Part shown: positions 38,714 to 47,692 of the stretch, in pieces
Position numbering within the stretch: the stretch's first letter is position 1
Layout: each line of letters opens with the position of its first letter
Assembly (NCBI RefSeq): GCF_050753345.1
Contig: NZ_JBLZFX010000012.1
Span: 1-64,000, forward strand
DNA length: 64,000 bases
DNA from: Alkalinema pantanalense
Lineage (GTDB): Bacteria > Cyanobacteriota > Cyanobacteriia > Leptolyngbyales > Leptolyngbyaceae
Reading direction: 5' to 3'
The notes under the pieces: generated by a model
Databases searched by the model: none
What the model was told of the DNA's origin: nothing
Seen by the model: the letters and a program-made list of their open reading frames with translations, nothing else
Program-made: the position numbers and the translations under genes

Positions 38714-39346
38714 TTATTCCTCCTCCAGATCCTCGTCTAACTCGTCATCTAGATCGTCATCTAATTCGTTGCTGATTTCGTCATCCAGTTCATCACTAAG
38801 ATCGTCATCCAGCTCATCATCTAAATCATCCAGATCGTCATCTTGCTCGGCTTGGAACGAGTTGCGACGCTCCAAGGAGGCCCGGTTGAATTCCACCAGG
38901 TCTGCCACGGCTTGCTCTGGGTCAGTGCGAATCGTGTCATACAGCAAGCTCAGGACGATCGCGACCACTTCAGGCGGGTACTTCAACGCATCTGGCTGTC
39001 CAAATAGTCGAGGGAACACCTTTGTATTCCACCGCTGCCAGTCAAACTTATTGTTACCACCTTTCTTTTTTACTTGCGCGGCAATGTCGAGACCTAGTTT
39101 TTCACGAGTGGCATGGCCAACTTTTGTTGAGACGCGAGCATCCCGTAGTTGCAGCTTCACGCCATACTCCTTGAACACCAGATTCCGTAATTCCTTCAGC
39201 AATGCTGCTGCATGAGTTTCCGGTAATCCATCGACGATCGCGACTTTAGCAGTTGCCGTTGAGGCTGTTCCATTGGTTTTCGATGCCTTAGAAATCGCAC
39301 CATTGCGATGACCGTTCAAGCTGCGAGGTTTTGTCGTTGTTGCCAT
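38714..39346 (-). CDS. Hypothetical protein with Asp-rich repeat tail
   Basis: 210 residues from ATG 39346, preceded by GGAG at 9 bases; the frame is open further upstream. The N-terminal 40 residues are Ser/Thr/Lys-rich. The middle (about 45-150) is a globular helical domain of unknown family (LPETHAAALLKELRNLVFKE, KKGGNNKFDWQRWNTKVFPR). The last 50 residues are a low-complexity string of DDLDDELDD-type repeats, highly acidic, coded by repeated gatcgtcat triplets. Such tails can mimic DNA or bind basic proteins. It has its own terminator and is divergent from a AAA ATPase gene. Confidence 0.75.
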   Translation of the reverse strand: MATTTKPRSLNGHRNGAISKASKTNGTASTATAKVAIVDGLPETHAAALLKELRNLVFKEYGVKLQLRDARVSTKVGHATREKLGLDIAAQVKKKGGNNKFDWQRWNTKVFPRLFGQPDALKYPPEVVAIVLSLLYDTIRTDPEQAVADLVEFNRASLERRNSFQAEQDDDLDDLDDELDDDLSDELDDEISNELDDDLDDELDEDLEEE

Positions 39347-39502
39347 AACATAAACTCCAAATTTCAGATTTTCACCCCCTCGCCGCATTAGCGGCATTTC
39401 CTTCCAACCCTCCATCACAGTGTTGGCAAAAGTGTCCAGTTGACTGAGGTCAGGAAGGTCTGTGTTTCGTTAGAACCAGGGAAATCCTTACGGTTTCAGA
39501 CC

Positions 39503-41062
39503 ATGCAACAGTTGCAGGATTGGATAAAACTGATTGAGCAGAACGCTCCGATCGTAGCGTTAGAGTATCAAATTCCGGATCGCATGGCAGTGTTGAACCA
39601 ATTTTATCGATGGGGTGCGGCACGATCGCTGCCAGTGTACATCTGGAATCCTGGTTTTTCAACACTTCAACAGTTGTTTACATCACAAGAGCAAATCATT
39701 CTGCAATCCACAACGTCAACGATCTCACAAGACATTCTCCAATTCCTGTTAGATCAACCGCAGTCTGGTATTTATCTACTGGAAGGGGTTCTGAATAGCA
39801 CGGTTGCAGAGATGAGTCAGCAACGTTGCTACCAACTCCTAAATTCCTACCATCAGGCGCTATGGAACTCAGTGCCTCATTACTGGGTTTTGCTAGAAAC
39901 TTACGTTCAATTGCCATTAGAACTGCAACCCTTTATTCCAGTACTGTCTTATGCAATGCCCGATCGCCATCAGGTAGAAGCGATCGCTACCCAGTTTTGT
40001 ACCCAGCACCCCTGGCTGGTCAAAGATGACCCGGAAGCTACACAAAAACTGGTCACGGCTTGTCAGGGATTGCCATTGGGTGAGATTGAAATGGTGCTGG
40101 ATAGACTGTTGATGTTTGCGAATACTCCTGAGCAACTGGTTCAACGGATTCTGGATCACAAGATCAACAAACTGCGGGGGCGGGGATTGGAGTACATTGC
40201 AGACCCCGATGTACCCACGGCTGCCGGATTAGATTTGCTAGAGCGCAGGTTGGAGGCGATCGCTGCCCTGTTGCGACCCGAAGCTCAACAATACGGGTTG
40301 AGCTTGCCTACGGGTATGGTGCTGTGGGGACCACCCGGTACAGGCAAGAGCCTATCTGCCAAATTAGCAGCTAAAAAGATGGGGTTGCCCTTGCTAGCTG
40401 CAAATTGGGGAGTTCTTTTGAGCAGTGCTAATCCTGATCGCGCCTTGAAGGAATTCATTGCGGTGGTCACGTCTCTGGCTCCCTGTGTGCTTTACTGGGA
40501 TGATTTTGATAAGGGCTTTGCTGGTTGGGATTCAAATGCGGATGGTGGGATTGCCCGTCGTCTTTCGGCGGCTCTACTGACCTGGATGCAGGAACACCAG
40601 GAACCGATCTACACGATCGCAACGGTCAATCGTTTAGGGCTGCTACCCCCTGAATTGGTAAGGCGATTTGAGGACATCTTCTTTGTGGATTTGCCCCATG
40701 AGGGAGCCAGATATGAGGTGATCAATCTGCATCTGGCAAAGTACTTTTCGGTGTTTCAGGAAGACGAGCGATCTCACTGGACAGATGACCAGTGGCGCAG
40801 GCTATTGACAGAGTACCGCATTTGTACCCCTGCTGAGATTGGCAATGCGGTGCGGCGTTGTGCAGAGGAGGCGTTTTACCAGGGGAAACCAGGGCAGATT
40901 AAACTGGAGGATTTGTTGGAGCAGCGACAGCAGTTTACGCCAGCAATGGAACGGGAGTCAGAACAGATGCAGGCAATTCGGAATTTAGCAACCTATGCAA
41001 GACCTGCGAGTGGGGGCGATCGATCGAGATTTGCCTATGTGCATCGGGAATTGTTTGATTGA
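39503..41062 (+). CDS. Ycf46-like AAA ATPase
   Basis: 519 residues from ATG 39503; the frame is open to a TTG at 39440 and neither start has a good ribosome-binding site. The C-terminal AAA domain (about 235-460) has Walker A WGPPGTGKSLSAKLAA, Walker B CVLYWDDFDKG and a sensor/arginine segment IATVNRLGLLPPELVRRFED. The N-terminal half is a helical domain seen in Ycf46-type proteins of cyanobacteria and plastids. The family's role is unclear (carbon-use regulation has been reported for chromosomal Ycf46). Its position on a plasmid-type backbone beside an acidic-tailed protein suggests a remodelling pair. Confidence 0.8.
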   Translation: MQQLQDWIKLIEQNAPIVALEYQIPDRMAVLNQFYRWGAARSLPVYIWNPGFSTLQQLFTSQEQIILQSTTSTISQDILQFLLDQPQSGIYLLEGVLNSTVAEMSQQRCYQLLNSYHQALWNSVPHYWVLLETYVQLPLELQPFIPVLSYAMPDRHQVEAIATQFCTQHPWLVKDDPEATQKLVTACQGLPLGEIEMVLDRLLMFANTPEQLVQRILDHKINKLRGRGLEYIADPDVPTAAGLDLLERRLEAIAALLRPEAQQYGLSLPTGMVLWGPPGTGKSLSAKLAAKKMGLPLLAANWGVLLSSANPDRALKEFIAVVTSLAPCVLYWDDFDKGFAGWDSNADGGIARRLSAALLTWMQEHQEPIYTIATVNRLGLLPPELVRRFEDIFFVDLPHEGARYEVINLHLAKYFSVFQEDERSHWTDDQWRRLLTEYRICTPAEIGNAVRRCAEEAFYQGKPGQIKLEDLLEQRQQFTPAMERESEQMQAIRNLATYARPASGGDRSRFAYVHRELFD

Positions 41063-41167
41063 GAACAGAACTCTGCCGCTCTGTTTTCAATCACTTTAAT
41101 TAAGTCTACAATTGCCCCTTCTGCTTGGGCACAAATGAGCCAACACCTGCTATGGAGGCATTTTTAT

Positions 41168-42127
41168 CTAGTAACCTGCTTGTCGATCAACGACATTCTT
41201 TAGAGGCTGTCCCTGCCGATACCGCTCCAAATTCGCTAAAAAGAAATCAACAACCCTACGGCGCGATCGAGGTGAACTCCAGGAAATGTGTGGTGTAACA
41301 AAGAGATTAGGGGCTGACCACAGGGGGTTCTCTGGTGGGAGGGGTTCTGTCGCAAAAGCATCGATCGCGGCTCCAGTAATCCACCCTTGCTGGAGGGCCG
41401 TTAATAAGGCAACTTCATCCACAAGCCCTCCCCTTGCAATATTGATGAGGTAAGCCGAGGGACGGAATAATTTCAGTACATCAGCGTTGATAATATGTTT
41501 AGTCTCCGGTGTTAACGGTAGGGCCAATACAACAAAATCAGCTTCAGGGAGGAGTTCATGCCACTGATTGGCTCCAACCACTTTCTCAAAATGGGGATGG
41601 GGTGCGGGATGTTTTCGGCTACCCCAGACCCGCATGCCAAAACCACTGGCTCGTTGCGCGATCGCCTGTCCGATCCCGCCTGCACCAATAATTAAGACTG
41701 TAGCCTCAGATAATTCTTGTAGGAAGATGCTGTTTTTCCAATGCTGATCCCACTGGTGTTGGGCTTGGAAGCTATGGAGTTGGCGTAGCCGTTTCGCCCG
41801 ATCGAGAATCAAGGCTAGGACAAATTCTGAAATGGGGATAGCATGAACCCCCGCACTATTGGTCAAGATTAAATCTCGTGCCAAGGCCGTAGGAGTCAGC
41901 AGATGATTAACCCCAGAACTGGGCGTATGTTGCCACCGCACCACTGGAGCCGCATTGAGTACCCGATCGAGAATGACTGGTTTCAGTAAGCCCGCACTGA
42001 AATAAATTTCAGCATCACTGGGATCACCCTCAAAATGCCCTTCTCGATCGACTGGAACCACTTCAAGATCATTGGGTAATCGCAATTCTAGAAAGGGAAG
42101 GAACTCGATCGAGATCAGGACTTTCAT
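41168..42127 (-). CDS. D-isomer-specific 2-hydroxyacid dehydrogenase
   Basis: 319 residues. The NAD-binding fold is marked by GAGGIGQAIAQRASGFGM (about 148-165). The catalytic triad is recognisable: Arg in NIARGGLVDE, Glu in ATEPLPPENPLW and His in VTPHISWSSP. The enzyme would reduce a 2-keto acid or oxidise a D-2-hydroxyacid with NAD(P)H. It starts 12 bases after the adjacent SsuA-like gene, so it is likely in the same operon; a role on a sulfonate carbon skeleton after desulfonation is plausible but unproven. Confidence 0.9.
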   Translation of the reverse strand: MKVLISIEFLPFLELRLPNDLEVVPVDREGHFEGDPSDAEIYFSAGLLKPVILDRVLNAAPVVRWQHTPSSGVNHLLTPTALARDLILTNSAGVHAIPISEFVLALILDRAKRLRQLHSFQAQHQWDQHWKNSIFLQELSEATVLIIGAGGIGQAIAQRASGFGMRVWGSRKHPAPHPHFEKVVGANQWHELLPEADFVVLALPLTPETKHIINADVLKLFRPSAYLINIARGGLVDEVALLTALQQGWITGAAIDAFATEPLPPENPLWSAPNLFVTPHISWSSPRSRRRVVDFFLANLERYRQGQPLKNVVDRQAGY

Positions 42128-42139
42128 GGATCTAATGAG

Positions 42140-43249
42140 CTAGTTTTTAGTATTGAGAACCTCGGGGGGCAGAATCTTGGCGTATTCTTCGGGTTTTAAA
42201 AATCCTTCTCGCACCTTGGGCACATTGGGAATCTGCTTGAGATCAAACCAGAGCTGGGCAAGTTCTTCCTGCTTTTTGATGACATCTTCATCAATCCCGC
42301 GAACCCCAAAGGTTAGCTTGGCATGCATTTTCTCCAAGATGTTGGGCTCTAGCTTGGTGATAGGTGCAAGAATTTGAGCGGCTTCTTTAGGATGGGTTTT
42401 CAGCCATTCTTCCGATTTTTGTAACTCAGTAAAAAAGATCCGAATCAGTTCCGGATTATCTTCGTAAAATTTGCGGCTAGTGCTATAGAAGTTACGAGTG
42501 TCGGCGTACTTTTCACCGCTCTCTAAGACCCGACCTGCACCACTCACTTCTGCTCGTGTCACAAACGGTTCCCAGATGTACCAACCATCCACCTTCGCTT
42601 GGGCAAAGGCTGTAGCCGCATCCGGTGGTGGCAAAAAGACACTTTCTACGTCATCCAGTTTTAGCCCAGCCTGCTGTAGCCCTTTGTATACTAAATAATG
42701 ACCGATCGAGGCTTTCTGGAAGGCAATTTTCTTGCCTTTAAGTTCAGAAATATTTTGAACTGTCGATCCCTTGGGAACTAAAAGGGAAATGCTACCTCCA
42801 TTGATGGGAGTTGTTGCGAGATAAACTAATTGATTGCCCGCAGCTTGAGAAAAGACGGGTGGATGGGCCGCAGTAGAAGCAATGTCTAATCCGTTAGCAT
42901 TAATGGCTTCTAACTGTTGGGGGCCAGCAGCAAATTCAGCCCATTTGACGGTCACTCCCAAGGGTTGTAGCGCTTTCTCAAGATTACCTTGGGACTCTAA
43001 AATGGCTAAGGAAGTTAATTGTTTCGATCGAACAATGCGAATTTCCTTTGCTTTAAAGCCATTATTCTGTCCACTCGTCCCAGCAGTTGAAGCGCTAGTA
43101 GCAGAATTGTTGTTAGAAGTTTGAGGCTTGTCTCCGCAACTCACTAGGCCAGTGGATAAGCACACTAAGGCACCAATGGAAAACAACGCTGCTCTACGAG
43201 TAATCTTGGAACCGTATCCATGAAGATACTTAAACTGAAACCGTTTCAT
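42140..43249 (-). CDS. Aliphatic sulfonate-type ABC transporter binding protein (SsuA-like)
   Basis: 369 residues from ATG 43249; a TTG 18 bases upstream is the only longer start. The N-terminus has twin arginines and a lipobox (ITRRAALFSIG then GLVSC, Cys38), so it is probably a periplasmic lipoprotein. The mature part shows the SsuA/TauA pattern: IRIVRSKQLTSLAILESQGN, VKWAEFAAGPQQLEAINANG and KIAFQKASIGHYLVYKGLQQ. It delivers sulfonates to an inner-membrane permease. The permease and ATPase lie about 3-6 kb upstream on the same strand. Confidence 0.9.
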   Translation of the reverse strand: MKRFQFKYLHGYGSKITRRAALFSIGALVCLSTGLVSCGDKPQTSNNNSATSASTAGTSGQNNGFKAKEIRIVRSKQLTSLAILESQGNLEKALQPLGVTVKWAEFAAGPQQLEAINANGLDIASTAAHPPVFSQAAGNQLVYLATTPINGGSISLLVPKGSTVQNISELKGKKIAFQKASIGHYLVYKGLQQAGLKLDDVESVFLPPPDAATAFAQAKVDGWYIWEPFVTRAEVSGAGRVLESGEKYADTRNFYSTSRKFYEDNPELIRIFFTELQKSEEWLKTHPKEAAQILAPITKLEPNILEKMHAKLTFGVRGIDEDVIKKQEELAQLWFDLKQIPNVPKVREGFLKPEEYAKILPPEVLNTKN

Positions 43250-43365
43250 GCACTTTTTTCTTTTCAATACGATGATTAGTTTACATGGTCAATATTTAAT
43301 CTCTTAGTTCATCTATATACAATTTTGATTCTCTACATATATTTTTCTAAGTTTTTTGAATTTAT

Positions 43366-43503
43366 GGCACTGGTTCCGCCGCGTGGGAAAAATCGCCGAA
43401 ACCCTTATGATTAGCCAATTCTGAGAATTGCGCCTTTGAACGGCTGTATCCCCTACTGGATAAGGATTTCAGCCCAAATGCCCCGTAACACGGAACCAGT
43501 GCC
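43366..43503. repeat. 138-bp MITE-like inverted-repeat element
   Basis: GGCACTGGTTCCG at 43366-43378 is exactly inverted at 43491-43503. An inner pair, GAAACCCTTAT and ATAAGGATTTC, is also inverted with one mismatch. No coding frame is inside and no clear target duplication flanks it. It lies in the 480-bp space between the SsuA-like and reductase genes. Confidence 0.7.
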
Positions 43504-43730
43504 GTCATATTAGCTACGAAAATCAATTAAATACTCAACAAAAAAGAGTCAAGTCATCTCCCTAGTAACAGGCATGATTCTTGACTCAAGAGTTGCAATG
43601 AGGATTTTAAAATCAACTTTCTAAATATAGACGCAATGGTCTTCTATTGGCTAGTAGATCCCCAAAGGTAGACAATTTTGTAAGACAGCGTAGCGGTTCT
43701 ACCCGCTACACATTATCAAAATGGATACAA

Positions 43731-44297
43731 CTAATTCACCCGTAAAAGTTCCTTAGATGAGACCCCAATTGACTGGAGAATCACAATCAACTCTTGTAAA
43801 GAAGCTTCTAAGCGTTGTTTAATTTCCTCATCTGGTATCACACTGCCATCTTCTTGCCGCTGTAATTGCTGGTCAACTGCATAAACTGTACTCACAAATC
43901 TCCGTGCACCCAATTCTCCCAAAACGGGTTTGAGCGAATATTCGATCGCCAGTAGGTGGGCGATCGTGCCTGCGGTCACCAACGGTAACACTGCTTTATT
44001 CACCAGTGCTTTTTGGGGGAGTAAATCTAAAAAGGATTTGAGCAGTCCCGTATAGGAGGCTTTATACACAGGGGTTGCAAGCAGAATCGCATCAGCCTTC
44101 TCCAACTTTTCCTTAATCGGAACTAAAGCTGGACTATCGTAGCGACCAAAGACCAAATCCTCAGCAGGCAAATCCCGAACGGAAATAATGTCCACCTCGA
44201 TTCCTTCCTGCTGCAAGCGCTGTGCTGCCAAGGATAACAATCCATAGGTTCTCGATGGATGGGTGGGACTCCCCGCGATCGCTAATACCTTTGCCAT
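43731..44297 (-). CDS. ssuE: NADPH-dependent FMN reductase (SsuE-like)
   Basis: 188 residues from ATG 44297, with AGGAG 8 bases upstream; the longer open frame is not used. The flavodoxin-like fold shows the phosphate-binding AGSPTHPSRTYGLL and the PVYKASYTGLLKSFLDLLPQ segment typical of SsuE. It supplies FMNH2 to the SsuD monooxygenase, whose gene lies directly upstream. Together they release sulfite from alkanesulfonates under sulfur limitation. Confidence 0.9.
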   Translation of the reverse strand: MAKVLAIAGSPTHPSRTYGLLSLAAQRLQQEGIEVDIISVRDLPAEDLVFGRYDSPALVPIKEKLEKADAILLATPVYKASYTGLLKSFLDLLPQKALVNKAVLPLVTAGTIAHLLAIEYSLKPVLGELGARRFVSTVYAVDQQLQRQEDGSVIPDEEIKQRLEASLQELIVILQSIGVSSKELLRVN

Positions 44298-44400
44298 TGA
44301 TAAAACTCCTAATACAAGAACAACTATGTACAAGAACGACTATGTAACAGTCAAAACTTCGTAATCGTCATTACTCCGTAACAACGAAGGAATGATTAAG

Positions 44401-44474
44401 GATCACTGGAATCATCGTGTTTGCTGGAATCACAGTGATCGCTGGGATTACTGTAATCATCGTGCTAACGTGAA
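44401..44474. repeat. Clustered inverted/direct repeats between ssuD and ssuE
   Basis: GATCACTG (44401-44408) is inverted at 44433-44440 (CAGTGATC), and related strings TGGAATCATCGTG and TGTAATCATCGTG occur around them. The array could form an RNA hairpin that tunes ssuE expression relative to ssuD, or be a regulator site. Confidence 0.5.
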
Positions 44475-44542
44475 ACCATTACTCGATCGCGCAATCGATC
44501 CCATCACGAGCACAATCAAACCCAACGCTGACGATCAAATCC

Positions 44543-45727
44543 TTAGCTAGGGCTCGCTAACTCAGGCCATTGAACTGCAACCCCCGACGGCTGGGCATTC
44601 GGATTTGGGAAGCTCTCATTCGCCACAATTTCACCAAAGGGACTTAAGACTGCCTGGGTTTGCAAGCGGGCTTGATTCTCCAAAGGCAAGCGTGGGAACA
44701 ACAATTCTGCTACGCGATAGGCTTCCTCTAGGTGGGGATACCCCGACAGGATAAAAGTCTCAACACCCAGTTCTGCATATTCCAACATTCTGGCTGCTAC
44801 GGTATCGGCGTCCCCCACTAGGGCTGTCCCAGCACCACCCCGCACTAAGCCCACCCCTGCCCATAGATTCGGGCTGACTTCCAAGGAGTCACGGCTGCCA
44901 TTGTGTAACTGCGCCATCCGTTGTTGGCCGACGGAATCCATACTGGCATAAGCCTTTTGAGCTTTAGCGATCGCCTCATCATCCACATAACGAATGAGTT
45001 GGTTCGCCGCATCCCACGCTTCCGCATTGGTTTCTCGCACAATCACATGGAGACGAATGCCAAACCGCAGGGTTCGTCCCTGGGCTTCGGCTAGCTTGCG
45101 GACGGCGGCAATTTTTTCGGCCACTTGGGCGGGCGGTTCCCCCCACGTTAAATAAACATCCACATGCTTAGCTGCCACTTGCAACGCCGCATCGGAGGAT
45201 CCCCCAAACCATAATGGGGGATAGGGTGCTTGTACAGGCGGAAACATCAGCTTCCCATTTTGGACATCAATGTATTCGCCTTTAAAATTGACCGTTTCTC
45301 CGGCTTCCAACTGCCGCCATACCGTCAAAAACTCATCGGTGAGGTCATAGCGCGCGTCATGGTCAAGATGAACCCCATCCCCCGCTAACTCACTGGCGCT
45401 GCCTCCTGCCACCACATTAATCAGCAACCGTCCTGCGGACATTCGATCGAAGGTAGCCGCCATCCGAGCCGCCAATCCCGGTGACATCAATCCGGGACGA
45501 ATGGCCACCAAAAACTTCATGCGCTGCGTTACAGACGCTAGGGCTGAGGCCAAAATCCAGGCATCTTCACACGATCGTCCGGTGGGCAGTAATGCACCTG
45601 TAAATCCCAAATTGTCCACCGCTTGAGCAATTTGTTTTAAATAGGGCAAATCAGTCGATCGGCCCCCCTGGGAAGTTGCTAAATATCGTCCATCACCATG
45701 GGTGGGAATAAACCAAAGTAATTGCAT
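44543..45727 (-). CDS. ssuD: FMNH2-dependent alkanesulfonate monooxygenase (SsuD)
   Basis: 394 residues, close to the family's usual 380. The sequence reads as a bacterial-luciferase-like SsuD: MQLLWFIPTHGDGRYLATSQ at the start, LGFTGALLPTGRSCEDAWIL, INVVAGGSASELAGDGVHLD, then YPPLWFGGSSDAALQVAAKH and SGYPHLEEAYRVAELLFPRL. It oxidises alkanesulfonates to aldehyde and sulfite with FMNH2 and O2. The FMN reductase gene follows and ABC transporter genes precede it on the same strand. Confidence 0.95.
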   Translation of the reverse strand: MQLLWFIPTHGDGRYLATSQGGRSTDLPYLKQIAQAVDNLGFTGALLPTGRSCEDAWILASALASVTQRMKFLVAIRPGLMSPGLAARMAATFDRMSAGRLLINVVAGGSASELAGDGVHLDHDARYDLTDEFLTVWRQLEAGETVNFKGEYIDVQNGKLMFPPVQAPYPPLWFGGSSDAALQVAAKHVDVYLTWGEPPAQVAEKIAAVRKLAEAQGRTLRFGIRLHVIVRETNAEAWDAANQLIRYVDDEAIAKAQKAYASMDSVGQQRMAQLHNGSRDSLEVSPNLWAGVGLVRGGAGTALVGDADTVAARMLEYAELGVETFILSGYPHLEEAYRVAELLFPRLPLENQARLQTQAVLSPFGEIVANESFPNPNAQPSGVAVQWPELASPS

Positions 45728-45989
45728 TGCTTAAATCTAAACTCCTTTGATTGCCGAGTGCAGAGGAACTCAATGGAAAGCAGAGAAACTGAATGGGAAT
45801 GAGAATGGGAGTGCGATTGAATGTCGAGGTCAGCAACGATGGGGCAAACCATTACACCGGGTTTCAGGCGACTGAAATCTCCGAATGCAATCCCTAAAAT
45901 TACAGCTACTTAAAAGGCCAGAAGGCTACGATGGAGCGGCCCAACGAGACAGCCCAAGGGGATAACAGCCACTAGGAAAACCGACGATC

Positions 45990-46050
45990 AAGATAAAACT
46001 AGTGAAGCTAGTTAAAAAGGTAAAGCTAGTGAAACTAATTAAAGCTAGTA
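45990..46050. repeat. Iterated GCTAGT motifs upstream of ssuD
   Basis: AAGCTAGT-like strings recur three times at roughly 18-20 base spacing, with further partial copies (AACTAGTG, AACTAATT). Two-turn spacing on one DNA face suits a regulator binding array; the protein is unknown. Confidence 0.5.
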
Positions 46051-46060
46051 ACATTTGCCA

Positions 46061-46094
46061 AAACTACGGTAACTTGATCGATATACCGTAGTTT
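46061..46094 (-). terminator. Inverted repeat downstream of the permease gene
   Basis: AAACTACGGTA (46061-46071) pairs exactly with TACCGTAGTTT (46084-46094), loop 12 bases. On the minus strand it is followed by TTTTGG, so it may end the transporter transcript about 100 bases after the permease stop; it may equally be an operator. Confidence 0.55.
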
Positions 46095-46190
46095 CCATAG
46101 CTCAATATCTCAGAAATCTGACAGAAAAGCAAGGTTGAGGAAAAATCTAAGCGCATTGCTAGCACAGGGAAGCCTGCAAGCAAGCTATTC

Positions 46191-47000
46191 CTAGGGCCTA
46201 GCATGGTGTATTCTTTGGAGCGATCGCACCATAGCATCTAAGCCATAGCCCAACGCACCAATTACTAAGATCACAGCCAGCAATTCAGAATAGGCCAAGC
46301 GATCGCGCGTATCCAGAATGTAGTATCCCAAGCCAGCACTCACCCCTAGCATTTCCGCAGGGACTAAAACAACCCAAATAATTCCAATAGCCAACCGAAT
46401 ACCCGTCAAAATATGCGGCACAATCGCTGGAAGAATCACCCGAAGCAGAGTTTCCCAGGATGTTGCACACAGACTCCGAGACAGCAATAGCCAGCGTCGA
46501 TCGACGGCTGCGACACCTGCGGCAGTATTGAGTAGAATCGGCCAAACCGCTGCGATGGTCAACAGAAAATAAACGGGACGATCGCCCACTCCAAGAACCA
46601 TCACTGCCAATGGCATCCAAGACAGGGGAGAAATCATCCGAATAAACTGAAACAATGCTGAGGTGACTTGATCCAAAGCACGGGAAAGACCAATGAAAAT
46701 CCCGAGGGGAATTCCTATAAGAGTTGCCCCCAGCAATCCAACAAAAACCCGGCGGAGACTAGTTATCAAGTGGGGGAAAAGGGCCCCCGATCGTAATAAC
46801 TCTAGTAATGTGCCTAAGGTCTTTTCAGGAGAAAAATCACTGAAAATCATCCCTTGTTGCCAGGGCAATCCCTGGAAGACTGGACTCGTCCACAGCCACC
46901 AAACCAGCCCTCCTACACCCAAACCAACCATGGGTCTTAGCCAGCGCCAATTGAATGATTTTTGAGCAGCAGATGGGTTGGAAGAGGTTGCTAACGCCAT
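46191..47000 (-). CDS. ABC transporter permease (SsuC/TauC-like)
   Basis: 269 residues with about six membrane helices. The BPD_transp_1 signature is visible: ATLIGIPLGIFIGLSRALDQ in the first half, then the EAA loop region around SLCATSWETLLRVILPAIVP. The N-terminus begins with a short cytosolic tail and a helix at about 28-42. It belongs to the sulfonate/nitrate/taurine permease subfamily. The gene lies 15 bases after the beta-carbonic anhydrase gene in a run ATPase, binding protein, carbonic anhydrase, permease. Confidence 0.9.
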   Translation of the reverse strand: MALATSSNPSAAQKSFNWRWLRPMVGLGVGGLVWWLWTSPVFQGLPWQQGMIFSDFSPEKTLGTLLELLRSGALFPHLITSLRRVFVGLLGATLIGIPLGIFIGLSRALDQVTSALFQFIRMISPLSWMPLAVMVLGVGDRPVYFLLTIAAVWPILLNTAAGVAAVDRRWLLLSRSLCATSWETLLRVILPAIVPHILTGIRLAIGIIWVVLVPAEMLGVSAGLGYYILDTRDRLAYSELLAVILVIGALGYGLDAMVRSLQRIHHARP

Positions 47001-47015
47001 AGATTTCTGGTTTAA

Positions 47016-47597
47016 CTAAGCGGTCTGACCAATTCGCGTTGCTTCAGGAACTTCAATTAATCGCCCTGTTTTGACATCATAGATATAGCCATAAATCGGA
47101 ATGGTTGCAGGCACTAAAGGATGCGATCGAATCCGTTGCACATCCACCACTACACTCTGGGCTAAGTCTTGGAATGTCAGCCAATCGACAAATTCTGCTT
47201 CCGTTGATCCTGGCCCACTGCCCACGTCTTTCCAGCCTTGATCATCCACAACAGCGGTCACTAAACTCTGGCCTAACAAATCACGAATAATTTGATCGGT
47301 GAATAATTGCATCCCGCAGTCCGTATGGTGAATAACAAACCATTCACGGGTTCCTAACAATTTGTAGGAAATCACCAGCGATCGAATGGCATCATCACTC
47401 GCCCGCCCGCCCGCATTCCGAATCACATGGGCATCGCCTTCAGCGAGGCCAGCGTATCGTGCCGGGTCAAGGCGCGCATCCATACAGGTCAAAATCGCCA
47501 ATTGACGACTTGGGGGTAAGGGCAGTTGCCCCTTTTCGCCGAATTGTTCAGCGTAGGTTTGGTTAGCAGCAAGCACTTCTTGCAGAATTTGGCTCAT
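47016..47597 (-). CDS. Clade-D beta-carbonic anhydrase-like protein (possible COS/CS2 hydrolase)
   Basis: 193 residues. Zinc ligands are Cys38, His91 and Cys94 in LTCMDARLD and IHHTDCGM, with the Asp40-Arg42 dyad. Segments GDAHVIRNAGGRASDDAIRS and SYKLLGTREWFVIHH match the compact clade-D type. That clade includes the COS hydrolase of Thiobacillus and ordinary carbonic anhydrases of mycobacteria. It is encoded inside a sulfonate-type ABC transporter operon, between binding protein and permease, so hydrolysis of COS or CS2, or bicarbonate supply, are both possible. Confidence 0.85.
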   Translation of the reverse strand: MSQILQEVLAANQTYAEQFGEKGQLPLPPSRQLAILTCMDARLDPARYAGLAEGDAHVIRNAGGRASDDAIRSLVISYKLLGTREWFVIHHTDCGMQLFTDQIIRDLLGQSLVTAVVDDQGWKDVGSGPGSTEAEFVDWLTFQDLAQSVVVDVQRIRSHPLVPATIPIYGYIYDVKTGRLIEVPEATRIGQTA

Positions 47598-47692
47598 AGA
47601 GATTTACGTGAATGGATCATTTCAGAACTCTTGCGGAGGGGGTGTGGGCGATCTTCCGCAGCAATCTTCCGCGATCGCCCAAGCAATCAGCA

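Larger units (their letters stand above)
45728..46190. other. 463-bp intergenic region between permease and ssuD
   Basis: No gene. It contains three GCTAGT motifs (about 46,001-46,048) and an 11-bp inverted repeat (46061-46094), described separately. This is the probable control region of ssuD. Confidence 0.5.

Noticed and set aside
38769..39215. 148-residue Ser-rich plus-strand frame opposite the Asp-tail gene
   Set aside because: The Ser run is the complement of Asp/Glu/Leu repeat codons; the minus-strand gene has a ribosome-binding site and terminator.
47016..47597. Carboxysomal or cyanate-operon carbonic anhydrase
   Set aside because: No cyanase or carboxysome gene is near; the short clade-D form and the sulfonate transporter context argue against it, though plain carbonic anhydrase activity remains possible.
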